NCBI RefSeq assembly: GCF_000285295.1
Contig: NZ_CADP01000026.1
Location: 1-37,791, forward strand
Source of the DNA: Komagataeibacter europaeus LMG 18890
GTDB lineage: Bacteria > Pseudomonadota > Alphaproteobacteria > Acetobacterales > Acetobacteraceae
Reading direction: 5' to 3'
DNA: 37,791 bases
In this document: positions 28,001-36,540 of the stretch, piece after piece
How the letters are laid out: each line of letters starts with the position of its first letter
Numbering within the stretch: the first letter of the stretch is position 1
Notes under the pieces: generated by a model
Databases searched by the model: none
What the model saw: the letters and a program-made list of their open reading frames with translations, nothing else
Told to the model about the DNA's origin: nothing
Program-made: the position numbers and the translations under genes

Positions 28001-29612
28001 CAGCCATAGCGAGGCCGAAACCCGCCTACAGGCCATGCAGCCCGAACTGGCCCGGCTGGAAACCGACCGCGACGCGCTGGCGGCCGAACTGGCCACACGC
28101 CGCGAACAGCTGGCGACCCTGCCCGACCCCGACCTTGCCGAAGGGGCGGCACGGCAGGCCACGACCGCCGCCAGTGAGGCGGAACAGGCCCTGCGCCAGG
28201 CACGCGACACGGTGGAAGCCACCACCACGCAACTGGAACACGCCCGCACGGCCCGCGCGGGGCTGGAACAGAAAATGCGCGAAACCGGCGCACGGCTGGA
28301 AGCCCGCCGGGCACGAATGGCGGACCTGTCCCTTGCGGTGGCGCAGGCGGATGAAGCGGTGGAAAATGCGCGGACGCGGCTGGCGGCCCTGCCTGACATT
28401 GCCGGGCTGGAACACGCACTGGGCGAACTGCGCACGCACGATGATGCCCTGCGCGCACAGGAACATGAACGCCGCGACGCCGTGGCGCAACTGCAGGCGG
28501 AAGAAGCCAGCCTGCGCCAGCGTTTTGACGCATCAGCACAGGAACTGGCGCAATGGACCGCCCGTGTCGAGGCCGCCACGCTGGAGGCCGAAGCAGCCCT
28601 GGCCCGACTGCACAACGCACAGGCCGAACATGAACGCCTGGCCCCGGAACCCGTGGCGGTGCGTGCGCGGCGGGATGCGATCGCGACCGAACTGGAACAG
28701 TATGCCGCAAGCCACGACGTGGCGGCGACGGCATTACAGCAGGCGCAGGACCGCCAGAGCGAACTGCAGGCAGGCCGCCGCACGGCGGAGGAAGTCCTGA
28801 CCGCCGCGCGTGAGGAACTGGTCCGCGCTGAAGGCAGGCGGGAGCAGGCGCAGGTGCTGCTGGAACAGTTACAGGCGGAATCGCAGCCACCCGCCGGTGT
28901 GGTGCCGGCGGATCTGAGCGTGAACGCCGAAACCGGCCTGCGCCGCAAGGTCGCCCGCCTGACCCGCCAGCGTGACGAACTGGGCCCCGTCAACCTGCGT
29001 GCCGAAATCGAGGCACAGGACGCATCGGGCAAGATCGACACCATCCTGCACGAACGCGACGAACTGCAATCCGCCATCGCCCGCCTGCGCGGCATGATCG
29101 GCCAGCTGAACCGCGAGGGACGCGAGCGGCTGATGGCCGTGTTTTCCCAGATCGACCAGCATTTCCAGTCCCTGTTCGCACGCATGTTCAATGGCGGGCA
29201 GGCGCATCTGGGCATGGTGGGCAATGATGACCCGCTGCAGGCGGGACTGGAAATCTATGCCCAGCCGCCGGGCAAGAAGCTGGCGACGCTGTCCCTGCTG
29301 TCGGGCGGGGAACAGGCGCTTACGGCGCTGTCGCTTATTTTCGCGGTCTTCCGCTGCAATCCCGCGCCCGTCTGCGTGCTGGACGAAGTGGATGCCCCGC
29401 TGGATGACGCCAACGTGGGCCGTTTCTGCGCCCTGCTGGGTGACATGGTGGCCGAAGCGGGCACGCGCTTCCTTGTCGTGACCCATCACCAGCTGACCAT
29501 GGCGCATATGGACCGGCTGTATGGCGTGACGATGCAGGAACGCGGGGTCAGCCGCGTGCTGTCGGTCGATCTGGAACGCGCGACCGAGATGGTGGACACG
29601 CCCACCGCATAA
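25077..29612 (+). CDS. smc: Chromosome segregation ATPase SMC, unusually long
   Basis: SMC is the coiled-coil ATPase core of the Smc-ScpAB condensin that compacts and segregates the chromosome. Walker A (GPNGCGKS) is at residues 33-40, the signature LSGGEQ at 1408-1413 and Walker B (VCVLDEVDAP) at about 1432-1441. The hinge lies at about 703-810 (starting VPTGLETALAVVLSDG). It separates two very long Ala/Glu/Arg/Gln-rich coiled-coil arms, about 165-690 and 810-1330. At 1511 residues it is well above the usual 1150-1200 of bacterial SMC, the extra length lying in the arms. The ATG at 25077 gives the expected MTARFVRLRIAGFKSFADP. scpA and scpB are not in the window. A palindromic repeat and a terminator follow. 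Confidence 0.96.
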   Translation: MTARFVRLRIAGFKSFADPVSVDILPGLTGIVGPNGCGKSNVVEALRWVMGETNARSLRGGEMDDLIFAGTTARAARNMAEVTLTLEGAAEVAPAPFQGQDELQVCRRADRGAGSGYRINGRTTRGRDVQTLFADLASGARSSAIVSQGRVSALVNARPEERRTILEEAAGITGLHGRRHEAELKLRATEANLARAEDLRIQLEARLGDLQEQSEQAGHYRELSQGLRESEVALLALLHARAHKAVADGETALHAARCDLKAAEEVAEGAVIADYEITQTLPALRDELDTRRTELERFKVRAETIADELARAEAALDAARTRLSECESAQAAALARRDDATVMRDRLVAERAQVEERLSALPDLCTTAQAECAALAQAMTDMAGRVEQATTTLREAQLQTTQAREVLDGAIATHERLATQHTELATEIADLEAAMPTEAAIAEHDARIIEAEQCATDALATREAATHTHSEAVLQAGLARNAATESRRVHEQATHDANAVRDRLDALERNIASVRAHVEKARASLVPETERQRLTQVVAEAEATLSAIRAELGNAEEARAQATQAEIQANARLKDARATRQTTQEALRTARAARQRAQGEVDTLAASMERLRAQAGQDADLHTLVSRREAAEAALEAAQQHMAAIETASVSATREDEACASRLSQARATLSGLEAEADGLARALQSDSDTDAPESGTTLAESLHVPTGLETALAVVLSDGLNATLKGKAPREWHDLPTTTPAPFPTAGIQPLSALLNAPPALYRALGAAGLLPDGMDGTALQASLMPGQCLVTRDGALWRWDGYVQAPNLPGRAALRLKQLGRLRELRAELEQARTEIPALEQAASTAATAREQAARELVAARTARTSAESTLGTTRTQEADLSRRHATITAQIDTLAVQQDTAAAALKEAEAACTRAQEHESSLPDLARLEQAQKAASTQVAQAQTHESGLRTTRQQAEAKLEQARQAMQATMSSHSEAETRLQAMQPELARLETDRDALAAELATRREQLATLPDPDLAEGAARQATTAASEAEQALRQARDTVEATTTQLEHARTARAGLEQKMRETGARLEARRARMADLSLAVAQADEAVENARTRLAALPDIAGLEHALGELRTHDDALRAQEHERRDAVAQLQAEEASLRQRFDASAQELAQWTARVEAATLEAEAALARLHNAQAEHERLAPEPVAVRARRDAIATELEQYAASHDVAATALQQAQDRQSELQAGRRTAEEVLTAAREELVRAEGRREQAQVLLEQLQAESQPPAGVVPADLSVNAETGLRRKVARLTRQRDELGPVNLRAEIEAQDASGKIDTILHERDELQSAIARLRGMIGQLNREGRERLMAVFSQIDQHFQSLFARMFNGGQAHLGMVGNDDPLQAGLEIYAQPPGKKLATLSLLSGGEQALTALSLIFAVFRCNPAPVCVLDEVDAPLDDANVGRFCALLGDMVAEAGTRFLVVTHHQLTMAHMDRLYGVTMQERGVSRVLSVDLERATEMVDTPTA

Positions 29613-29620
29613 AACACTGT

Positions 29621-29691
29621 TATTAAAAAATAAAAGTTTCCGGGCACCGCCTTTTTTGAAGAAAGCTTCGCCAAGAACTTCTGATTTTCAA
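29621..29691 (+). repeat. Palindromic intergenic repeat, short copy (R3)
   Basis: It starts eight bases after the smc stop. It has the left flank AAAAAATAAAAG, then GTTTCCGGGCACCGCCTTTTTT, joined directly to GAAAGCTTC and CCAAGAACTTC. The centre of the full-length form (GGCGGCGTTCTCC and the left arm of hairpin B) is missing, as in the copy at 13601-13660. Orientation follows smc. Confidence 0.75.
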
Positions 29692-29716
29692 ACAGGCATC
29701 CAGTGCGAAATAGAAC

Positions 29717-29752
29717 AGGCCTGTGGGAACCATTATCCCACAGGCCTCTTTT
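29717..29752 (+). terminator. Intrinsic terminator between smc and aarC
   Basis: A perfect 12-bp stem has AGGCCTGTGGGA (29717-29728) and TCCCACAGGCCT (29736-29747), with loop ACCATTA. CTTTTAT follows. It lies between two converging genes; the T-run favours stopping rightward transcription from smc, and a weaker T-rich stretch exists on the other strand. Confidence 0.85.
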
Positions 29753-29845
29753 ATCCTGAACCGGATGCCGGTGTGGGAAAGAGGCGGTCACCATCCGCCG
29801 CCTTTCCCGCAGGCTTCATGCTTCCATGGGAAACAGCGCCTGTGA

Positions 29846-31381
<1,536 letters not shown>

Positions 31382-31621
31382 TTATCGTTATGTCCGGCCT
31401 GCGCCGGATATGTCGTATGCCTCAGCCACGGTCTGGCGGGGGCTTGCGTTGTCCCCATCCTGCTGGCACCTGTCCGATCTGCCCAGCCATTGCGTGCGGT
31501 GTGGGTATTCCCATTGCACCACATGCGCCGACACTGCGTTCCACTTCGGCATGACGCCATCATCTGTTCTCCCTCCGGCAGGCGACGTCACAACAAAAGA
31601 GTGTGACACCGCACCCGGACC

Positions 31622-31655
31622 CCGGTGATGGGTTTCACGTTTGCTCCATCACCGG
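31622..31655. promoter_or_regulatory. 10-bp inverted repeat upstream of aarC
   Basis: CCGGTGATGG (31622-31631) and CCATCACCGG (31646-31655) are perfect reverse complements separated by 14 bases. No T-run follows on either strand. It could be a regulator site or a leader hairpin; the function is unknown. Confidence 0.45.
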
Positions 31656-31672
31656 ACGGGATATGCGCAGGG

Positions 31673-31696
31673 TGTATTTTTGGTATGTATTTTTGG
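31673..31696. repeat. Tandem direct repeat, 13-base period
   Basis: TGTATTTTTGG occurs at 31673-31683 and again at 31686-31696, separated by TA. It lies between aarC and the phosphatase gene in the likely promoter region, so it may be a pair of operator half-sites. Confidence 0.55.
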
Positions 31697-31879
31697 CAAT
31701 ATACTCCGTCAGCCAGCTGGAATGTCGTTACCTGCATGCAACCGTTTTGTGTCATTAAAGATACATTCCTGGCCATCTCCTAGTGCAAAGGCGGCCAATC
31801 TTGTGAATAATAGGCAACCAGACCCAATCAGGGGACCCCGGCACACGGCACCGCCATAAAGACAGGAGAGGATTTTCGT

Positions 31880-32683
31880 TTGAGACGTCGATTTCCCTCT
31901 CACAGGCCTGTCATGGCACGGGAAGGCACGTCCCCGCCCGCCCCGGCGAGGGATTACCCGTTACCCCAGGTCACGATGCCGGCGCACCCGCTGGCGGACC
32001 TGCTGGCCGGTCGTCCCCTGCGCGTGGTGGGGGACGTGCATGGCGACCTGCACGCCTTCCGCCACGCCGCCGCGACGGACCGGTTTGTCATACAGCTGGG
32101 TGACCTGGTGGATTACGGCCCCGACAGCGCCGGGGCCTTCCGCCTGATGCAGCGGCTGATTGATGAACGGCGCGGGCTGTTCATCCTGGGCAACCATGAC
32201 CGCAAGCTGGCCCGTGCGCTACAGGGCCGCAAGATGCGGCGCGACCCGCCACTGATGGAAACCCTGACCCAGTTCATGGCCGAGGAAAACAGCGACGTAT
32301 CCCAGCGCGCGCTGGCGGACCTGTCGCGCGCGCCCGCCTGGATCGTGCTGGGGCAGTCGATATTCGTGCATGGCGGCTTCCATGTCCGCATGCTGGGCGA
32401 ACTGCCGCCGCCGGGACTGGGCACCGTCACCCCCCTGCTGTCGCGCGCCCTGTTTGGCGAGACGACGGGCCGGATGCAGAAGGACGGCTATCCTGAACGG
32501 CGGCTGAACTGGGTCGATCACATTCCCGCGGGCTATACGGTGTATTGCGGGCATGACCGCCGCTCCACCGACGGGCGGCCTTGGGTCAGGCATGGCCGGA
32601 TGGGCGGGCGCGCCATCTTTACCGATACCGGCGCGGGCAAGGGTGGCCACCTGGCATGGATCGACCTGCCCCCCATCCTTTAG
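31880..32683 (+). CDS. PPP-type metallophosphatase (serine/threonine phosphatase-like)
   Basis: This 267-residue protein has the full PPP/calcineurin-like metal-binding set: GDVHGD at residues 51-56, GDLVDYGP at 74-81, GNHD at 104-107, then VHGG and YCGHDRRS further on. Such bacterial enzymes are protein serine/threonine phosphatases or diadenosine tetraphosphatase-like hydrolases; the substrate here is unknown. The start is TTG 31880, strongly favoured by AGGAGAGG eight bases upstream. The next in-frame ATG (31913) has no comparable site. The first 35 residues are variable and Pro/Arg-rich. The chorismate mutase gene follows 41 bases later on the same strand. Confidence 0.88.
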   Translation: MRRRFPSHRPVMAREGTSPPAPARDYPLPQVTMPAHPLADLLAGRPLRVVGDVHGDLHAFRHAAATDRFVIQLGDLVDYGPDSAGAFRLMQRLIDERRGLFILGNHDRKLARALQGRKMRRDPPLMETLTQFMAEENSDVSQRALADLSRAPAWIVLGQSIFVHGGFHVRMLGELPPPGLGTVTPLLSRALFGETTGRMQKDGYPERRLNWVDHIPAGYTVYCGHDRRSTDGRPWVRHGRMGGRAIFTDTGAGKGGHLAWIDLPPIL

Positions 32684-32724
32684 CAGACCATATGCATTCC
32701 CATACTTCAGGAGAGCCTTTCCCC

Positions 32725-33042
32725 ATGAACACCACCCAGGCCACACAGGACGCCGCGCAGGCGAAGCTGGAAGAACTGCGCCGCAGCATCGACAACATCG
32801 ATGCGGCCCTGATCTACATGCTGGCCAAGCGTTTCCGCCATACGCAGGCGGTGGGAAAGCTGAAGGCGACCAACCACATGCCCCCCGCCGACCCCGCGCG
32901 TGAGGCCCGTCAGGTCGCGCGCCTGCGCCAGCTGGCCAGGTCCGCCCAGCTGGATCCGGATTTCGCCGAAAAATTCCTCGCCTTCATCATCCGCGAGGTC
33001 ATCCGCCACCATGAAGCCATTGCCGCCAGCGAAGGGCGGTAA
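32725..33042 (+). CDS. Chorismate mutase, AroQ type
   Basis: This 105-residue, all-helical protein resembles the stand-alone AroQ chorismate mutase. That enzyme rearranges chorismate to prephenate for phenylalanine and tyrosine synthesis. Family features are LEELRRSIDNIDAALIYMLAKRF, with the first catalytic Arg, the KLKA helix, and the terminal FLAFIIREVIRHHEAI. There is no signal peptide, so it should be cytosolic. The ATG at 32725 has AGGAGAG about nine bases upstream. The SixA-like gene starts seven bases after its stop, so they are almost certainly on one transcript. Confidence 0.9.
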   Translation: MNTTQATQDAAQAKLEELRRSIDNIDAALIYMLAKRFRHTQAVGKLKATNHMPPADPAREARQVARLRQLARSAQLDPDFAEKFLAFIIREVIRHHEAIAASEGR

Positions 33043-33049
33043 TCCCCTG

Positions 33050-33601
33050 ATGCCCGACATGCAGGCAGGCCGCCCCGCCCCGGTCCGGGAAATGGTGCTG
33101 ATGCGCCATGCGCAGGCCGCCCCCGCCCCGTTCGGGGAAATGGGGATGCAGGCGGACCTTGCGCGTCCCCTGACCGCCCATGGCCGCCAGACTGCCGCCA
33201 GTTGCGGCGCGCTGCTGCGGGCGCGCCACTTCGCGCCGGACCTGGTCATGGTCAGCCCCGCGGTGCGGACGCGCCAGACACTGGCCGCGATCGGATCATT
33301 TTATGGCGATCGGCAACCCGATATCCGATATGTGAACGCCCTGTATGACGCGGCACCGCAAACCATCCGTGACCTGCTGTATGAGGTGCCGGATAAAGCT
33401 AGCAATATCATGATACTAGCCCACAACCCCGGCCTGCAGGCGCTGGTTGCGCACTGGGCTGCGCGCCACTGTCCGCCGGGGCTGGAAAATGCCCTGCATC
33501 AGGGCTTTCCACCGGCCTCGATGGCCTGCTTTACCGCCATGCGGGCATGGAATCAGGCGGGTGACGGGGATATCCGCCTGACCGACCTGTCTTGCCAATA
33601 A
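33050..33601 (+). CDS. SixA-like histidine phosphatase
   Basis: This is a 183-residue histidine-phosphatase-superfamily protein. The phospho-accepting His20 lies in LMRHAQA. Conserved SPAVRTRQT follows, and the second catalytic histidine is in ILAHNPGLQ. Length and motifs fit the SixA group, whose E. coli member dephosphorylates phosphohistidine proteins. It sits directly upstream of the citrate synthase gene on the same strand. The classical acetic-acid-resistance cluster of A. aceti is aarA-aarB-aarC; whether this corresponds to aarB I cannot confirm from the sequence, so no symbol is given. ATG 33050 begins seven bases after the chorismate mutase stop. Confidence 0.88.
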   Translation: MPDMQAGRPAPVREMVLMRHAQAAPAPFGEMGMQADLARPLTAHGRQTAASCGALLRARHFAPDLVMVSPAVRTRQTLAAIGSFYGDRQPDIRYVNALYDAAPQTIRDLLYEVPDKASNIMILAHNPGLQALVAHWAARHCPPGLENALHQGFPPASMACFTAMRAWNQAGDGDIRLTDLSCQ

Positions 33602-33727
33602 TGTCATTGCCGCAGGCGGGGGGGACGGATTGCCACGACGGGGCTTTCGTTCCTATCGTCAGACCCGAGGCCCGCTGACCGCCGCCCATGCGGCGCACGG
33701 GTAAATAAATTTGGGCACACTTACCAA

Positions 33728-33745
33728 CTGTCGCACGAACGACAG
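33728..33745. promoter_or_regulatory. Dyad CTGTCG-N6-CGACAG upstream of citrate synthase
   Basis: A perfect 6-bp inverted repeat with the spacer CACGAA lies 76 bases before the citrate synthase ATG, downstream of an AT-rich stretch (33701-33720) that could hold the promoter. The spacing fits a transcription-factor operator, but the factor is unknown. Confidence 0.4.
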
Positions 33746-33820
33746 GATGCCCGGAGGTTGGAGACATGTGCCGCCCTGCCCCAATGTGCGCAAGGTCGGC
33801 ACCCAAGAGGAGTGTTGTAG

Positions 33821-35119
33821 ATGAGCGAGTCCGGAAAAAGCGCCACAATCTCGCTGAATGGCAAGGATGTTGCCCTGCCGGTACTGTCAGGCACGCTGGG
33901 GCCGGATGTCGTCGACATCCGCAAGCTGCCGGCGCAGGCCGGGGTATTCACCTATGATCCCGGTTATGGCGAAACCGCTTCATGCTCCAGCAAGATCACG
34001 TTCATTGATGGTGAAAAGGGCATCCTGCTGCATCGGGGCTATCCCATCGCGCAGCTGGCCGAACAGGCGACGTTCATGGAAGTGGCCTATCTGCTGCTGA
34101 ACGGCGAGCTGCCGGACAAGGCGCAGTACGACGGGTTTGTGAACTCGATCAAGCACCACACCCTGCTGCACGAACAGATCCGCAATTTCTTCAACGGTTT
34201 CCGTCGTGACGCCCATCCCATGGCCATCCTGTGTGGCACGGTGGGCGCACTGTCCTCCTTCTATCATGAAGGGCTGGATGTCTCGAACGCGACCACGCGC
34301 TACCAGTCGGCCATGCGCATCATCGCCAAGATCCCGACCATTGCGGCATGGGCGTACAAATACACGCAGGGCGAAACCTTCATCTATCCGCGCAACGACC
34401 TGTCCTATGCGGAAAACTTCCTGTCCATGATGTTCGCCGTTCCCAGCGAGCCGTACAAGATCAACCCCGTCCTGGCGCGCGCCATGGACCGTATCCTGAT
34501 CCTGCACGCGGACCATGAACAGAATGCGTCCACATCCACCGTGCGTCTGGCTGGCTCCACCGGGGCCAACCCGTTTGCGTGCATTTCCGCCGGTATCGCG
34601 GCCCTGTGGGGGCCGGCCCATGGCGGCGCCAACGAAGCCGTGCTGAAAATGCTGGCTGAAATCGGGCACAAGGACAACATTCCCGAATTCATCGCCAAGG
34701 TGAAGGACAAGAACAGCGGCGTGCGCCTGATGGGCTTTGGCCACCGGGTGTACAAGAACTTCGACCCGCGCGCGAAGATCATGCAGGCGACCTGTCATGA
34801 AGTGCTGGGCGAACTGGGGATCAAGGACGATCCGCTGCTGGACCTTGCGATCGAACTGGAAAAGATCGCCATCCACGACGAATATTTCGTCAAGCGCAGC
34901 CTGTATCCGAATGTCGATTTCTATTCCGGCATCATCCTCAAGGCCATGGGCATCCCCACCAGCATGTTCACCGTGCTGTTCGCGGTCGCCCGCACCACAG
35001 GCTGGATCAGCCAGTGGAAGGAAATGATCGAGGAACCGGGCCAGCGCATCGGCCGTCCCCGCCAGCTTTACACCGGCTCACCGGAACGCGACTTCGTGCC
35101 GTTTGCCAAGCGGGGCTGA
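33821..35119 (+). CDS. aarA: Citrate synthase (AarA type)
   Basis: Citrate synthase condenses acetyl-CoA with oxaloacetate. In Acetobacter the gene is known as aarA for its role in acetic acid resistance. The 432 residues match the type II (hexameric, GltA-like) family. Catalytic residues are His267 (GPAHGGAN), His308 ([13 protein letters not shown]) and Asp366 (NVDFYSG). The N-terminal beta domain begins at about residue 9. ATG 33821 is preceded by AAGAGGAG at suitable distance. A 219-base gap with a dyad at 33728 separates it from the SixA-like gene, so it probably has its own promoter. Two hairpins follow the stop, the second a strong bidirectional terminator. Confidence 0.97.
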   Translation: MSESGKSATISLNGKDVALPVLSGTLGPDVVDIRKLPAQAGVFTYDPGYGETASCSSKITFIDGEKGILLHRGYPIAQLAEQATFMEVAYLLLNGELPDKAQYDGFVNSIKHHTLLHEQIRNFFNGFRRDAHPMAILCGTVGALSSFYHEGLDVSNATTRYQSAMRIIAKIPTIAAWAYKYTQGETFIYPRNDLSYAENFLSMMFAVPSEPYKINPVLARAMDRILILHADHEQNASTSTVRLAGSTGANPFACISAGIAALWGPAHGGANEAVLKMLAEIGHKDNIPEFIAKVKDKNSGVRLMGFGHRVYKNFDPRAKIMQATCHEVLGELGIKDDPLLDLAIELEKIAIHDEYFVKRSLYPNVDFYSGIILKAMGIPTSMFTVLFAVARTTGWISQWKEMIEEPGQRIGRPRQLYTGSPERDFVPFAKRG

Positions 35120-35131
35120 GTGAAACCCCTT

Positions 35132-35156
35132 CCGGGCGGATGCACCATCCGCCCGG
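35132..35156 (+). other. Hairpin after citrate synthase without T-run
   Basis: CCGGGCGGATG (35132-35142) and CATCCGCCCGG (35146-35156) form a perfect 11-bp stem with loop CAC, 12 bases after the stop. No T-run follows, so it may protect the mRNA 3' end rather than terminate transcription. Confidence 0.6.
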
Positions 35157-35216
35157 CAGGGCAACAGTGAACGAATGGTGGCGGTTCGGCCTGCCATATC
35201 CCGTGTTCGTTGTAAA

Positions 35217-35250
35217 AAAGGGCGGGCCATGCATTGGCCCGCCCTTTCCT
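35217..35250. terminator. Bidirectional intrinsic terminator
   Basis: A perfect 13-bp stem has AAAGGGCGGGCCA (35217-35229) and TGGCCCGCCCTTT (35235-35247), with loop TGCAT. The A-run extends to 35214 on the left and TTTCCTT lies on the right. It fits termination of citrate synthase from the left and of the small minus-strand gene (35281-35535) from the right. Confidence 0.85.
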
Positions 35251-35280
35251 TATATAATGTGTCCCGTGTTTCGTGCCCGA

Positions 35281-35535
35281 TCAGTCACATTCGCAGCCAT
35301 TCGTGGGGCCGGGGCGTTTCTGGATCACGTGGTGGTCGATCCATTCCGACACCAGGCGCCGTGCCTCGTTCAACGAGGATTCGGGATGGTGGATACGGTA
35401 CAGGGTGGTACAGGCATGGAAAGCCGACACATCGCTGGTCCCTACGCCACGCAGTTCCTGATAGGCGGTGATTACGGCACGCTCGCACTTGCGAGAGATG
35501 CGACTGTTTTCAACAGACACGATGCTATGACCCAT
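35281..35535 (-). CDS. Small cysteine-containing protein of unknown function, probably Fur-regulated
   Basis: I do not recognise this 84-residue protein by family. It is basic to neutral, probably helical, and lacks a signal peptide and membrane segments. It has four cysteines: one in RKCER, one in HACTT and two in the terminal CECD. The region SLNEARRLVSEWIDHH looks amphipathic. Support for a gene is indirect: a Fur-box-like site begins five bases upstream of the ATG, and a bidirectional terminator lies 31 bases beyond the stop. No Shine-Dalgarno is visible before ATG 35535. Either the mRNA is leaderless or translation starts at an internal GTG (35520). Confidence 0.6.
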   Translation of the reverse strand: MGHSIVSVENSRISRKCERAVITAYQELRGVGTSDVSAFHACTTLYRIHHPESSLNEARRLVSEWIDHHVIQKRPGPTNGCECD

Positions 35536-35539
35536 TGGT

Positions 35540-35558
35540 GAGAATGATTATCAGTATT
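35540..35558. promoter_or_regulatory. Fur-box-like 19-bp site
   Basis: GAGAATGATTATCAGTATT matches 15 of 19 bases of the classical Fur consensus GATAATGATAATCATTATC. On the minus strand it contains TGATAAT, a possible -10 hexamer, so Fur binding could block the promoter of the small gene at 35281-35535. Confidence 0.7.
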
Positions 35559-35762
35559 GGGATATTAGATCGAATACCCCCATGGGGCAAGGTACGCATG
35601 GCCTCACACGCCGCTGATCGGGTCACGTTATGTTTCCGACAGCGCCTTTTTTCGGCAATTATGCCCGCAGTTCACGCAGACAGATGGATTTTCACATCTG
35701 TTGCGGTTAATCGTCTGTGCTGTCATTGATGACACCACATATCATTTGGCCGGAGATAGGGT
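35559..35762. promoter_or_regulatory. Region upstream of pyrE
   Basis: No supported gene. It holds a 7-bp inverted repeat ACAGATG (35680-35686) / CATCTGT (35695-35701) with an 8-base spacer, about 60 bases before pyrE, and the pyrE ribosome site GGAG at 35752. The Fur-box-like site lies just to the left. The 64-codon open frame on the plus strand looks non-coding. Confidence 0.4.
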
Positions 35763-36524
35763 ATGCACGACGCCACGGGGAACGGGGCTGGACTTTCAAC
35801 AGGCTCCACGGCATGGGACCGCGACGCAGCACTTATGACGGCGCGCCTGCTGCTGGAAATCAAGGCTGTCAATTTCCGCCCCGATGAGCCCTATACCCTG
35901 ACATCCGGCTGGAAATCCCCGGTTTACATCGACTGTCGCCGCATCATCTTCTTCCCCCGCGCGCGCCAGAAGATCATGGAACTGGCGGTGGAAAAGATCG
36001 GCCGCCATGTGGGTTACGAAAGCATTGACGCCGTGGTGGGGGGCGAGACGGCGGGCATTCCCTTCGCCGCATGGATTGCCGACCGCATGATGGCGCCCAT
36101 GGCCTATGTGCGCAAGAAACCCAAGGGTTTTGGCCGCAATGCCCAGATCGAAGGTGACGTGCCCGAAGGCATGCGCACCCTGCTGGTGGAAGACCTGACG
36201 ACCGATGGTTCGTCCAAGGTGCAGTTCGCCAACGCGCTGCGCAAGGCCGGCGCGATCGTTGACCATACCTTTGTCGTGTTCTTCTACGGTGTGTTCCCCG
36301 GCGCCTACCGCACGCTGGCCGACATGGATATCAGCCTGCATGCGCTGTGTACGTGGTGGGATGTGCTGGAAGCCTGCGCGGGCAAGCCCTATTTCTCTGA
36401 AAAGGATGCAGCCGAGGTCCGCCGCTTCCTCGAAGATCCCTGCGCATGGTCGGCCAGGCATGGCGGCGTGGGCAGCGCTGAAGAAGCACTGGCGCTGAAG
36501 GCCAGCCGCGACGCCGGGGCCTGA
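35763..36524 (+). CDS. pyrE: Orotate phosphoribosyltransferase
   Basis: PyrE transfers ribose phosphate from PRPP to orotate, giving OMP in pyrimidine synthesis; it is cytosolic. The 253-residue product has the PRPP-binding signature TLLVEDLTTDGSS at about 139-151, FTL-like YTLTSGWKSPVYIDCR near 44-59, and YVRKKPKGFG with the expected lysines. It is somewhat longer than E. coli PyrE (about 213), with extra residues at both ends. ATG 35763 has GGAG seven bases upstream. murI follows after 16 bases, so they are probably co-transcribed. Confidence 0.95.
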   Translation: MHDATGNGAGLSTGSTAWDRDAALMTARLLLEIKAVNFRPDEPYTLTSGWKSPVYIDCRRIIFFPRARQKIMELAVEKIGRHVGYESIDAVVGGETAGIPFAAWIADRMMAPMAYVRKKPKGFGRNAQIEGDVPEGMRTLLVEDLTTDGSSKVQFANALRKAGAIVDHTFVVFFYGVFPGAYRTLADMDISLHALCTWWDVLEACAGKPYFSEKDAAEVRRFLEDPCAWSARHGGVGSAEEALALKASRDAGA

Positions 36525-36540
36525 GTCAGCGGACGGGGCG

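Noticed and set aside
35535-35729. 64-codon plus-strand frame over the Fur-box-like site
   Set aside because: Its start overlaps the regulatory site, no ribosome site is seen, and the composition is unlike neighbouring genes; it is more likely promoter DNA.
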